Shown: positions 44,773 through 54,885 of the stretch, piece by piece | Position numbering within the stretch: position 1 is the first letter of the stretch | How the letters are laid out: the number at the start of each line of letters is the position of its first letter | NCBI RefSeq assembly: GCF_047948215.1 | Contig: NC_134460.1 | Span: 11,427,001 to 11,491,000 of the forward strand | Source: Lycorma delicatula | Lineage: Eukaryota; Arthropoda; Insecta; Hemiptera; Fulgoridae | Reading direction: 5' to 3' | DNA: 64,000 nt | Position numbers and translations under genes: made by a program | The notes under the pieces: model-generated | Database searches by the model: none | What the model saw: the letters and a program-made list of their open reading frames with translations, nothing else | Told to the model about the DNA's origin: nothing

Positions 44773-46528
44773 AAGGACAAATTTTAACTTGATGTCAGCT
44801 ACATCTTTTTAGGAATAATTTAACAGTTTTTTTTTTTTGTAGAGATTCTGTGAACAAAAATTAAAAAAACACCTTGCCTCCATTTTTTGACCCTTGCTTA
44901 TAAAAAGACTGTTTAACTATAATCAGCACAATTTTTTTTAATGAGTTTTTAATTAAATTATGTATAAAAACTAATGATTAACTTCAATATATTACATACA
45001 TGATGTTTTTAATGGTTTATTAAAATATAACTTAATTTAGGTATTTTAATTATTTAGGTATCATTAATTAACAATTTATTTTGAAACAATTGTTATAGAA
45101 ACAAATAACAAAAAATATTAATCCCAATTGCCTCAAATTCGAAAAAGCAATAACCTTCCTTAAATTATTTTTAACACAAGCAGCAACCCTGACAAACTCA
45201 TAGTAATCAAAGAAATAACTATTTAATAATAATAACTAATTACAATAGTACAGAAAATAATTAAATAAAATAATTAAGTAACTAAAGTTGAAGAATAAAC
45301 TAAAAAAGAAACAGGAGTAAAAACTGGCGTAGTAGCAAAAAGAAAAAGGAAACTGATCTAAGATAAACCGAAAAAATAAAATCAATAAAAAAATTAATAT
45401 ATGAAAAAGAAGCAAAATTAAAATAAAAATCAAAACGTATTAAATAATAATCAGCTGTTTAATTTATTTTTTTTTTATTTGGTTCTCGTTAAATGGATGG
45501 CTGGTTTTTATTTTCTGGTTGTTTTGTTTTTTTTTTAATTTTGGATTTTGTTGTTGTTTTTCTTTTATTTTTGGTTTTTGAATTTTAAATTTAATATTAT
45601 TAAAATATCAAAAGTTAAACTGAGAGGTATTTCATTCCTTTAGGCAGACTATAGTAGTTGTCCTCGAAAAAAGATTTTTTATTCTTAATATTCAGTTTTT
45701 TTCGAATGAAAGACTTTATTTTGCAGATTATACTTTACAGTACGTAGGAAATATTTTATTACATTATTACAGCTATAAAATTAGGTGCTTTTTTTTACCT
45801 TTTTTGGTTTAATTAACTGCTTTATTGAGGCAGGTAGCAAAGTCGTAATTTTAAACCTTTTTTTTAATTTAAATGATTTTTATTTTTTCAAATATTGACT
45901 GTAATTTTTATATTTTTAGATTATACCTCAAGTTACGCAGCTATTTGAAATATTTTTCCTTCTCGTACCAGAAAAATAATTTTAACATTTGTATATAACT
46001 AGGTTCTCTAAATTATCGGATATATAAACAAATTTAAAAGGAAATAATCGTTATTTTCTTACTATTAACAATAACTGGGTAATAATAATAACACCTGATC
46101 AGAAAGATTTAAATTGAGGAAAGAAGTCTTTATTTTATAATTAACTTACACTGTGCAGATATTTCAAATTTACGGGTTTTATGGAATCAAATATTTCACT
46201 CTCAGAAAAATTCATTATCAGAATTTTATTTTCATAAACACTACATATTTTTGTTGAATAATTCTAATGAGGTTTATTTTTACTTATTTTTTTTTTTCAA
46301 CTAAAATATTTTAAATAATTTACTAAATTATTACATTGTTTGCAAATATGCTGCGAAATCTCATTTATTATATTTTAGACTCAGATTTCATTCGTGTTAT
46401 TTAAAATTCACTATTAAGAATAGTGAATTATTAAATAATGTTTCTTAATAGCGAATGTGTGTATTCACTATTAAAAAACATTCATTTTCATTTAAAATAG
46501 GACTTTAAATTTAAAGCTCTTTCGGATA
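44773..46528. other. AT-rich DNA, no gene seen
   Basis: No gene. Around 45440-45590 is a K/N- or F/L-coding low-complexity stretch on both strands. A short inverted pair (TTCACTATTAAGAATAGTGAA) lies at about 46408-46428. Confidence 0.5.
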
Positions 46529-46660
46529 GCTCTGTTCGGCTGTACTCGGTTACGATCGGATTCACACAGCTCTTGACGAATCAGCGGCTCCGTTCGGCTG
46601 CACTCGGCTCCGTACAGTTCACACAGCTCGTGACAAATTCACTGCTCCGTACTGCTCTAC
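46529..46660. repeat. 58-bp tandem repeat, about 2.3 units, GC-rich
   Basis: Unit 1 (46529-46586) starts GCTCTGTTCGGCTGTACTCGG; unit 2 (46587-46643) starts GCTCCGTTCGGCTGCACTCGG; a partial third starts GCTCCGTACTGCTC. The units share TTCACACAGCTC(T/G)TGACGAAT-like ends. It is an isolated GC-rich patch with CG dinucleotides in AT-rich DNA, and could be a minisatellite or a transposon remnant. Confidence 0.75.
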
Positions 46661-49600
46661 ATAAAGGGCTTAATTTATTTAAAAGAATCAGCGAACTTCG
46701 ATAATATTTTTAATATTTACTTCTATCAAACCAAATAATATACAATTATTTTCGCGTTAATCGGCATAGAACTTCTTCGATTTACGGTAAAGTGCTACGT
46801 TTTTGCTTGTTTTTTTTTTTCCAGTAAATTACCTTAGTACTTCCGAAAAATATATTTCGAATTGGATTCAAACATTTTCTTTTATTAAAACAATATTAAT
46901 GAGTTTTGAAATAATAATTGAGTAAATCCGAATTTTTAAAACCTTCGCTGAACTTGTGAATTGTTTAAAAAATACCGTATTTATTCAAGGACTTTTAATT
47001 AATGCTTTCTAAAATGTATCTTTTTTTTAACAGCATGACAAAACGTGATAACGCTAATGTTGACTTTCAAATTAGTAAATTATTTTCCAAAGCCTACTTG
47101 AAAAAAATTATTAGCTCCTTCCTAGTGGAGTAAACGGTAGCACTGTTCTCCGTCTATGATATCCGTCTTGACAAAAGGTTAACCGCAGATTAAGATTATA
47201 ATAAATACTCTACTGACGAAGGAGCCGTAATACGAAACTACGAAAGTCTTTTCCAGAAAACTTTTATTAAGTAGAAAATAATTCGTTTCGTGTTACATAG
47301 TTTTAAATGTAACTTCCCTCTTTATTTCTTTACGTATTTGCATCATTATAATTTTTATAAATTAAAATGTTTTATCTAATTAAGAAGGCTTGTTTAACGA
47401 TAAAGGTTTATCCGTAGTTTTTTCATCCTTCTAGGAGAATGCTGCAGCAATTATTTTATGTTATCTAAGAAATCACGCAAACAATTCTTTCTCGGAATGC
47501 TCTTTGTATTCTACCAATAAATAATCTACGTACTGATCTGAATGAAAGTATTTTTTACGTCGATTCAATTCTAACATTTTGTAAAAAAATGATTAGCCTT
47601 ATTTTCCCACGTGGAAGATATCCGAACCGATTATTGTTTTTTAACATTCATCGTGCATAGCAAAAGCTCTATTACCCGGAGAATCTTTTTGCTATTTTAT
47701 GTGATATTTCGTGTATTAAAATAAAATGTTTTTTAAAAGAATCAACCCTTACCTCTCTTATAACTGAAATTTATGTATTTTGTTCTTTTACTCACTCTAT
47801 TTCCCTTCGGTTTAAGTATTTTTGAAAGTTAAAAACTTTCAAAAAATGTTTGAAAGTTTATTCCTCATACATAGAGCTATCAAGATATGTCTACAATCTT
47901 TTTAAACTTATAAACCCCGGATCCAAAATTCAGAAAAGTTTATTGAAAATTTTCTTTTCCTTAGTTTAGTGTTCATTGAAAGGGGGTGTTTAGATTTAGA
48001 GAAAACTTTTCTTAAAAACTAATCCCCACCACTAAAAAATATATTTTTATTATTATTTTTAATACTCGGGGAAGCCATCAAGTATTTTTACTTTCACCCT
48101 ATTAAAGGGTAAAGTTTGGTGATCATGTCAAAATGGGGGTATCGGCCTGTTATTCAAATTTTTTAATTTAGGGTTCAACTGGTTTTAGTATAAAATTAAA
48201 ACATAAAAGTGGTTAATATATATTAATATAACCTTGTAATTGATTCTTTTTTTAATAGAAAAAATATAAAATGTTTTAGATTGGTTTACTTATTCATTTA
48301 ATATTCTTACAAAACAGATTAAATTATTTTATTAAATATATTTTTATAAAATGAAAAAAATACTAATTATGGAAAAATAAATTGTAAACTTACTCGATTA
48401 TTTAATTGAATTAGATATAAATAAAAATTACTTATTTTTATGTATTTATATCCATAAATATTGAAAGTAGGTTTAATCTTTTATTATTATATCATTAAGG
48501 TTATTTTAGCGCTAAGTTTTTAAATGCAGTAAGGTTTTTGAACTCTGTGTTAAAGGTTAACTCAAAGTAAGTAAAGTATTCGACCTTGTGTCTGTTTTAT
48601 TCAGAACTATACTATTGCTTTATGTTATTTTTTATTTGAAAAAGATACCGTCTTAGTTTTTTTTACATCTAATGAATGTTTTGTTATCAGTTTGGTATTA
48701 CTATTTTAATAATATGTAGTAGATTATACATCCGTAATGTTTTTAATGTTTGCCTTCCTGTAAGCTATCTTATTCTCTATTATTTCATTTATATAAAGTT
48801 GAATGAAATTAAAAAAAACTTTGTTTTAGAAATTTTATAAAATTAGATAAACTTTTTCATTTTAAACTTGGTTTATTGGCCTTATTCAAAACAAAAGACT
48901 GACTGCAATATTTAAAGATGAAATTTATAAAAAATTAGTTGTTTGTCTCTTTGTCAAGTTTCTTCAGAGAATGCCGCTGGAAACGCTCTATTGATGTTTG
49001 CATTAGATTTGGAAACATTTTTGTAGTTAACTATGTACTCGAAAAAGGATGGGCGATTTAAATTTTGCTTGTTGGATTACAATTGATACATTTATTTATT
49101 TTTTGTATGTTATGAATATATTTCGAGTTACTTAAATATGTCTTGTTCAGGTCCTTTTATATTAGATTTCTCTTTTTTTCTTTTTAGGTGGTGATGATTA
49201 TGCGTTTCCGATTATTTTTAATGAAATTGTTTTATAAGGTTAATTCAAAACAGTGGGAATATAGAATATAACCTTTGCGGTGTATGAAAATTGCCAATTT
49301 TAAGCGGAATTCTTTATTAATTTGTTTTTTTGTAATCGTATAAAGAAAATTATAGGTAATTAATTCGTAGTGTGTTGTATTTTATGAAATAAATTGTCTT
49401 CTAATTCTGAATATCGATCTTTGTAAGCCATCTAATTTTTAACATTCTATTATGAGCTTATACTTGAATTCGAATGCTTCTTTAAAATATTTCTTACCAC
49501 CTACTTTTCCTGTGTGTACTATATACTCCATTCCTAATGGATTTTTCTAATTTCTAAATGTAATTTTATTTTGAGTTTAAATCCCAGTTTGACTGCATTT

Positions 49601-49822
49601 TTACGCTGCAGTCGCTATACGCCAAAAAATTCAACTATAGCCAAGTGATTGTAATTGGGCGTAAGCCTGTTTTTGATTTGAGAATAAAAAAGTAACAGAA
49701 TTCTTTTTTTCTAATTAATTATATTTTACTAATCCAAATAATTATATATATATATATACACACACATATAATTATATACACTTTTTCGACGAAAAATAGA
49801 ATAAAATCTATATATATAAAGC
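46661..49822. other. Long AT-rich stretch, no gene seen
   Basis: No frame with a motif and no copy of the window's repeats. The right end (49742-49770) is a TA/CA microsatellite (TATATATATATACACACACA) beside the next RTE copy. Confidence 0.5.
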
Positions 49823-50963
49823 TAGGCCTCAGATTAATAGTAGAAGGAAGATTAAAGAAAAACAAACCAACATACTTGGCGTTTATAGACCTAGAAAAGG
49901 CTTTCGATAACGTAGACTGGAATAAAATGTTCAGCATTTTAAAAAAATTAGGGTTCAAATACAGAGATATAAGAACAATTGCTAACATGTACAGGAACCA
50001 AACAGCAACAATAACAATTGAAGAACATAAGAAAGAAGCCCTAATAAGAAAGGGAGTCCGACAAGGATGTTCCCTATCTCCGTTACTTTTTAATCTTTAC
50101 ATGGAACTAGCAGTTAATGATGTTAAAGAACAATTTAGATTCGGAGTAACAGTACAAGGTGAAAAGATAAAGATGCTACGATTTGCTGATGATATAGTAA
50201 TTCTAGCCGAGAGTAAAAAGGATTTAGAAGAAACAATGAACGGTATAGATGAAGTCCTACGCAAAAACTATCGCATGAAAATAAACAAGAACAAAACAAA
50301 AGTAATGAAATGTAGTAGAAATAACAAATATGGACCGCTGAATGTGAAAATAGGAGGAGAAAAGATTATGGAGATAGAAGAATTTTGTTATTTGGGAAGT
50401 AAAATTACTAAAGATGGACGAAGCAGGAGCGATATAAAATGCCGAATAGCACAAGCTAAACGAGCCTTCAGTAAGAAATATAATTTGTTTACATCAAAAA
50501 TGAATTTAAATGTCAGGAAAAGATTTTTGAAAGTGTATGTTTGGAGTGTCGCTTTATATGGAAGTGAAACTTGGACGATCGGAGTATCTGAGAAAAAAAG
50601 ATTAGAAGCTTTTGAAATGCGGTGCTATAGGAGAATGTTAAAAATCAGATGGGTGGATAAAGTGACAAATGAAGAGGTATTGCGGCAAATAGGTGAAGAA
50701 AGTAGCATTTGGAAAAATATAGCTAAAAGAAGAGACAGACTTATAGGCCACATACTAAGGCATCCTGGAATAGTCGCTTTAATATTGGAAGGACAGGTAG
50801 AAGGGAAAAATTGTGTCGGCAGGCCACGTTTGGAGTATGTAAAACAAATTGTTGGGGATGTAGGATGTAGAGGGTATACTGAAATGAAACGACTAGCACT
50901 AGATAGGGAATCTTGTAGAGCTGCATCAAACTAGTCAAATGACTGAAGACAAAAAAAAAAAAA
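49823..50963 (+). mobile_element. RTE-type LINE copy 9, 5'-truncated
   Basis: It begins within GLRLIVEGRLKKNK. The frame at 49876-50934 (352 codons) holds AFIDLEKAFDNVDW, GVRQGCSLSPLLFN, LRFADDIVILAES and the C-terminal domain, and is intact except that the final SNQSND became SN-stop by CAG-to-TAG. The A-run is 50951-50963. A possible 5-bp duplication AAAGC lies at 49818-49822 and 50961-50965, too short to be sure of. The A-run directly abuts the edge of the Harbinger region. Confidence 0.92.
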
Positions 50964-51104
50964 GCGACATTGCTCTGAGTCGTAGCATATTGTTTTGAAT
51001 GTGTACTTCCTCACCAGTACACGCTACCGCGATGCAACCTAGTGGCAACCAGTAGTGGGAAACCGAACTTGTTCGACCTCTGTACGACTAGTATCGCGAT
51101 AACC

Positions 51105-51246
51105 ATGGTGGTAGAAGCTGAAAACGTTGCCTTCGTTTTGGAAGTTGAGAAATGTCCTTGCCTGTATAATTACAACCTGGCTGAGTACTCGCGAAGGGAC
51201 GTAACAGAAAAAGCATGGGCTGCAATTGCACAAGTAAACAGTACAG
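51105..51246 (+). pseudogene. Harbinger MADF-domain protein, first exon
   Basis: The exon encodes MVVEAENVAFVLEVEKCPCLYN followed by NLAEYSRRDVTEKAWAAIAQ, the first helices of a MADF (Adf-1-like) DNA-binding domain: hydrophobic FV..VE..P.LY and the W of the A-W-x-x-I-A motif. A splice donor follows (AG/GTAATC at 51247). In Harbinger elements this partner protein binds the ends and recruits the transposase (family knowledge). The next MADF helices (usually CKKRW..LR..Y) are not found downstream. The frame is also open upstream to 51042, but the residues there lack MADF similarity. Confidence 0.68.
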
Positions 51247-51350
51247 GTAATCAGTATATTAATAAATATGACGTTGTATTACGATAAAAAATACGTTTTA
51301 TTTTTCAGCAATTTAATAATATGCCTGCAAAATACATAGTTTCCTTCATT

Positions 51351-51910
51351 TCAAACAATTCTTCGATCGCCAAGGAAGGTACATAAGACCTGCGCAGGTT
51401 GTGTAGATGTAGGGATAGTTTCTGGTGTGACATTAAATGGTGCAGATGTAATATTTTCAGGTAATTCAAAAGACGAAAGATACACACGACCTTCTCTTTT
51501 CCGAATAAAGTTATGAAGAACCCAACGAGCTTTTATTATAAGATTAATTTTGTATTCACCGAATAGCGTTCCTAAGTACAGGGAACATTTGAACCGACAT
51601 TCAAAATGCACATTCTGTAGTTTTTTCTCTACTTAATCTGTAATTGAAAACACGTTTTGTGTTATTTAGTGACCGCTGAGGATATGGCCTCATAATATAA
51701 CGTTTCAATGGAAATGCTTCGTCATAAAGTAGAAAGGAAAAATCGTTAAACTCTTAGGTAAAACACGGTCACTGGGTATGTTTAATCCACCTCGCTGCAA
51801 CCACTGCCCAAGTTTCGAGGCATAAAAAATGCCACCATCAGTACTTATTCCAGGGAAATCCACTTCAACCGAAATAAAGTCTCCATCTGCATCACTACAC
51901 ACCATTAGCA
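51351..51910 (-). pseudogene. Harbinger transposase, C-terminal exon
   Basis: On the minus strand, a splice acceptor CTCTTTTAG ends at 51911. The exon reads LMVCSDADGDFISVEVDFPG, TDGGIFYASKLGQWLQ, GLNIPSDRVLP; then, after a one-base shift near 51730, DEAFPLKRYIMRPYPQRSL and FNYRLSREKTTECAF; then shifted back, GEYKINLIIKARWVLHNFIR. These match the order of a DDE_4 transposase. Candidate catalytic residues: Asp in VCSDADG, Asp in DEAF, Glu in TECAF, all present. A stop at 51705-51707 and at least two shifts make it non-functional. Confidence 0.8.
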
Positions 51911-51997
51911 CTAAAAGAGTGATACTACTTATAATTAAAATTTAATTAAAACATCAAAACATCAAGTAACCCGTACTATTTACATGATTATATGCAG

Positions 51998-52216
51998 TTC
52001 ATAATTCCATACGTAAAACATTCAGCCCCTCTGACCGGAAATCTCTCATCTTCACCGTCGGTTGATGTGAGAAACCAATCCAGTGAAAACACCGTATCAC
52101 AAACAAATGAAACTGAGGGACTTCCAATGCTTTCACAACAAACATCTTCGGTAAAAAATTGAAAAGAAAACTGATATTGAATGAAGTCTATAAAGCTTTT
52201 CTTGGCGACTTTCGAT
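51998..52216 (+). pseudogene. Probable C-terminal exon of the MADF protein
   Basis: After an acceptor-like TATATGCAG the frame reads FIIPYVKHSAPLTGNLSSS, then an S/T/Q/N-rich stretch to LPMLSQQTSSVK, with a stop at 52160-52162. One base of slip in the A-run just before gives KKLKRKLILNEVYKAFLGDF and a stop. The FL.PY opening is common just after the MADF domain. If correct, the MADF gene and the transposase are interleaved on opposite strands. Moderate to low certainty. Confidence 0.45.
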
Positions 52217-52239
52217 ATTAACAATCCGATAATGACGAT

Positions 52240-52659
52240 TGGAATGGAATGGAATGCAAAGTTGGCAGGAGTCTATTACTCCCTACTTTATCGTAGAACC
52301 TGGACAGAGTCCCTTGCTGCTGGATCATTCTAATCGGGCTTGTTTTTTAAAAGGGTTATTTTTTAATCTCGGATCTAATTTTTCAAGTTTTGTCTATTAT
52401 TATTTTAGTGAATTTAAGACGGATTTAATTGCATTCCAATCCGTTGTTAAACCAGCGTTATCGAACCCATTTCATGGGCCGACCGCGGAAGGCTAGGCTT
52501 ATAAAGCCTGTCCTCCCGACGTAATTCCCCTTCAGACCGTCCACTGAAGTCCTTTCGGTGCTAACTCTTAATAGGCTAGCAGGAATACGCCACAACGGGG
52601 CACTACCTGTAAGGAGGGAGCAATGCGTCCCCTTTTCCGGAGGAGTCGCAATTGCTGGG
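52240..52659. other. Unclassified GC-richer segment
   Basis: It begins with GGAATGGAATGGAATG (short pentamer repeat). From 52470 the composition becomes GC-rich (GGGCCGACCGCGGAAGG, CACAACGGGGCACTACC), with no motif-bearing frame. Likely part of an unknown element. Confidence 0.45.
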
Positions 52660-52914
52660 TTATTTTATCTTACTGTAAGTTTTGAAATAGGAGAGGTTGT
52701 GTAGAAGCTCTTCATCCGCTTCTGGTATCCGCTGCCCTTCAAGACGCATCTCTGCTGGGCTCTGTTCCGGACTCCAGTCCGTGATGTTGAGACGAGTGGC
52801 TGGTCTTCCTTCTTCTTCATCTTCATCTTCTTCCTCTTCTTCTTCCGAAGACCTCTTCGTTCTTCTTTGGCCTGCACTTTCCAAGAATTGGTAGTAACCG
52901 AAGTTACATACCAT
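52660..52914 (-). CDS. Unrecognised small acidic ORF
   Basis: An 84-codon minus-strand frame: MVCNFGYYQFLESAGQRRTK, a run of Glu/Asp (about 13 acidic residues in a row, coded by GAA/GAG-type repeats), then RPATRLNITDWSPEQSPAEM and a mixed end. I do not recognise it. The composition is not that of random AT-rich DNA and the frame fills a GC-rich block, so it may be a piece of a transposon gene. The plus-strand and shifted frames over the same DNA are less protein-like. It may equally be non-coding. Confidence 0.3.
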   Translation of the reverse strand: MVCNFGYYQFLESAGQRRTKRSSEEEEEEDEDEEEGRPATRLNITDWSPEQSPAEMRLEGQRIPEADEELLHNLSYFKTYSKIK

Positions 52915-52989
52915 TAACCTTGAAATTCCCGAGGCCCCGAAGGGCTGAACGGGGGAAAGTGCAGGTTTCTTCGTTCTTCTGTGCTGTCA

Positions 52990-53034
52990 GTGGCTGCTGG
53001 GCAGGTGGCTGCTGGGCTGATGGCTGCTGGGCTC
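52990..53034 (+). repeat. 15-bp tandem repeat, three units
   Basis: GTGGCTGCTGGGCAG, GTGGCTGCTGGGCTG and ATGGCTGCTGGGCTC follow each other without spacing. The period is a multiple of three, as in coding repeats, but I see no long frame through it. Confidence 0.85.
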
Positions 53035-53870
53035 GTTCCGTCTTTCTTCTTTCTTGAAGGGAAAGGAAGGTAATAGGGAACTTACAGATGGTGATACCTA
53101 TTCGCGATCGCGGTTTTGGGGCGGCGATTTTCTGGCAAGAAGTAAACAGTAATTATTCACTCCACGTAATAATTATTAACCTTCAGACACACGTGTGTCT
53201 GAGAAGGGGTTGGGGGGACCGCGTGGCCGCAGTGAAGAAACCATTTGTTTTGTGGTGGCTGTTGGTATCTGCAACAAAAGAAGCAGAACACATACACGAA
53301 AAAAAAAAAAAAAAAAAAAAAAATTAATTTTTACTTTTCTTTCGACTGGCAGGATGAGACGGCACGACGAGTCGTTCCACATCCACGTTTCTGCCGTTTC
53401 TGAAACAAGAGAAACAGAACAAAACACACGCGGGAAAAAAAAAATTTTTGACCGCGTTTTTGTTTTATGCGCGACTTACCGTATGACGATTGACCTCGAA
53501 AATACTTCTTACTAAGTCTTCTCCCTAAAGTTAATTAACTGACTGAAGCCCAATTTAAAATTTTTGAAAGAAGAGTATTGACATTGTTAGATGAAATAAC
53601 GTGTTATTCTCCCTAATCATACTCAAACCTCCAACCTAGCAACCTTTCACCTCTTTCCTGTGTATCAGACAATTCATCTGCATCCTTCCTGAAACTCCTA
53701 TGCCACCTTCAGATTACGATGTTAACAGGGCTCATCTGTTTAATTTGTAATAACAGTTAAAATTGTGTATTTTATAATTCTTGCATTTTGTACATGCACA
53801 TGATGTTACAACGTATAAGAAGTTATTAAACAAAAAATTATAAATTTTCAATCGTTTATTTCATTAAAGT
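53035..53870. other. Unclassified segment with palindrome and A-run
   Basis: It holds the 20-bp palindrome at 53183-53202 and a long A-run at 53300-53323. Two diverged copies of a block end AAGCAGAACACATACACGA + A-run and AAACAGAACAAAACACACGC + A-run (about 53278 and 53412), suggesting a local duplication with retro-type tails. No gene seen. Confidence 0.45.
53183..53202. repeat. 20-bp perfect palindrome
   Basis: TCAGACACACGTGTGTCTGA is its own reverse complement. It contains CACGTG, the E-box core, but function is not implied. Confidence 0.85.
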
Positions 53871-53881
53871 ATACTACTCAC

Positions 53882-54146
53882 TTCAGTGCAATTAGTAATT
53901 TTCCACAACAGGAATACGTCTGTAATGTGTATCTCTTTTAGTAATTATGGTCCTACTAGCTCTACCAACAGCTTGAAACTTTCTTTCCACATTCGGTAAA
54001 ACAACTCGAATTTGTCTTCATCATAGGACAGTTCCTGCGCGCACACAAAAGCTCATAATATATGGTGTTATCCACTGTTTACGTTGTTTTCTCTTTTTCC
54101 TGTACAAATAATAATAACCTACAATTCCATCTTCGTCGCTTGACAT
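53882..54146 (-). pseudogene. Harbinger transposase, N-terminal exon
   Basis: On the minus strand, ATG at 54146 opens MSSDEDGIVGYYYLYRKKRK, QRKQWITPYI, then after a frame slip CAQELSYDEDKFELFYRMWK and ESFKLLVELVGP, typical of the N-terminus of insect Harbinger transposases (acidic start, Y-Y-Y-L-Y-R, W..P.I, F..FYRM). A stop follows in the GPIITK region. A good splice donor GTGAGT lies at 53881-53876. The exons expected next (helix-turn-helix and the first part of the DDE fold) were not found before the C-terminal exon at 51910. Confidence 0.72.
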
Positions 54147-54439
54147 TTTACAAACTAAAAACTGTCAAGTGATAAATTTAACAAAGCGAAACAGTGTTGC
54201 GGTCGCGTATCCTGGGTGTGCAAACATGCGCGACGCAACCCGATTTTTCAGTCGCTTTCAATATATTCTACTTTGTAATTGCTTCAAGGTATGTAGCGGT
54301 AGCAGCGCATTGATGGGAGATCGGCCTTAAGGTATCCGAGGAAAATGTTGAACGTGCACGGAGAGTCTGCGTAGTCTTAAAAAGTTTGTTAGGAAAATCG
54401 GCCGCGAACTAGTGTGACATTTTTTAAAAAACGTTTAGA

Positions 54440-54885
54440 ATGCGTCCATACAGTTTACAGCTGTTACTACAGGTTTAGGTATAACCTACATGATGTCCGT
54501 ATTTGGTGATCAGAAAATGCCCATGAACTCTTAAAATGCGAAAGAGACTCTCAAAAATTAATCTTTTTTCACGAGAATTCTATTTGGCAAAAATTTGATG
54601 CGCTGCCTTACCGTGGTAACTCTTTACGAGATCGTTTGAATATCGTTTTCTCCGACCGCTACATCGGTCGGCAAGGACCTGATGACAGAGCTTTTTAGCA
54701 GTTTCCAATCTGACCCGAGTGATATTTTCTTTTGAGGTTTTATAAAGGATCTTACGTAATTTATTTCGTTACCTAGTGATGTACACGATTTGAGGGGGCA
54801 CAGGATTGAAGCGGCTGTCGCTTCCATTATTCCAGACATGCTAATTAGAGTAAAGAACCAACATTGTTATCGGTTTGATACGTGA
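54440..54885 (+). pseudogene. Decayed intronless dihydrofolate reductase-like sequence
   Basis: In three successive plus-strand frames I see, in the right order for dihydrofolate reductase (DHFR): FTAVTTGLGI then GDQKMPMN (family: G.(L/I)PW(N/R)); SQKLIFFHENSIWQKFDALP and SLRDRLNIVFSD (family: K.V.FGR.TYESLP...PL.DRLNIV.S); DLMTELFSSFQSDPSDIFF; and a C-terminal VKNQHCYRF (family: ..YRFE.Y). DHFR makes tetrahydrofolate for thymidylate synthesis. The Trp of the PW motif is Met here. Stops at 54530-54532, 54696-54698 and later, with at least two shifts, make it dead. No intron is visible. It could be a processed host copy or captured DNA from a virus or symbiont; the similarity is by eye only, and a 71-codon minus-strand frame (54624-54839) is an alternative reading. 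Confidence 0.4.

Larger units (their letters stand above)
50963..54256. mobile_element. Broken PIF/Harbinger transposon region
   Basis: The region has both hallmark genes of animal Harbinger elements: a MADF/Myb-like DNA-binding protein (plus strand) and a DDE_4-type transposase (minus strand). The outer limits are proposed from AGCGAC at 50963-50968 and GTCGCT at 54251-54256; these six bases are too short for certainty and no 3-bp target duplication is visible, because an RTE tail abuts the left side. A block CGCGA(T/C)GCAACC near both ends (51028 and 54229) is a direct, not inverted, repeat. About 1.6 kb in the middle (52240-53860) does not look like Harbinger and may be another insertion that replaced the missing exons. 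Confidence 0.7.

Noticed and set aside
45236..45433. 65-codon minus-strand hydrophobic frame
   Set aside because: Low-complexity F/L/I translation of AT-rich DNA; the same kind of frame appears by chance throughout the window.
50963..54256. Harbinger termini proposed as proven inverted repeats
   Set aside because: Only six bases match in inverted orientation and the longer shared block is direct, so I give the limits as provisional only.
54624..54839. 71-codon minus-strand frame opposite the DHFR-like stretch
   Set aside because: It is open and fairly balanced in composition, but I recognise no domain; the ordered motifs on the plus strand explain the region better. Kept as an alternative.
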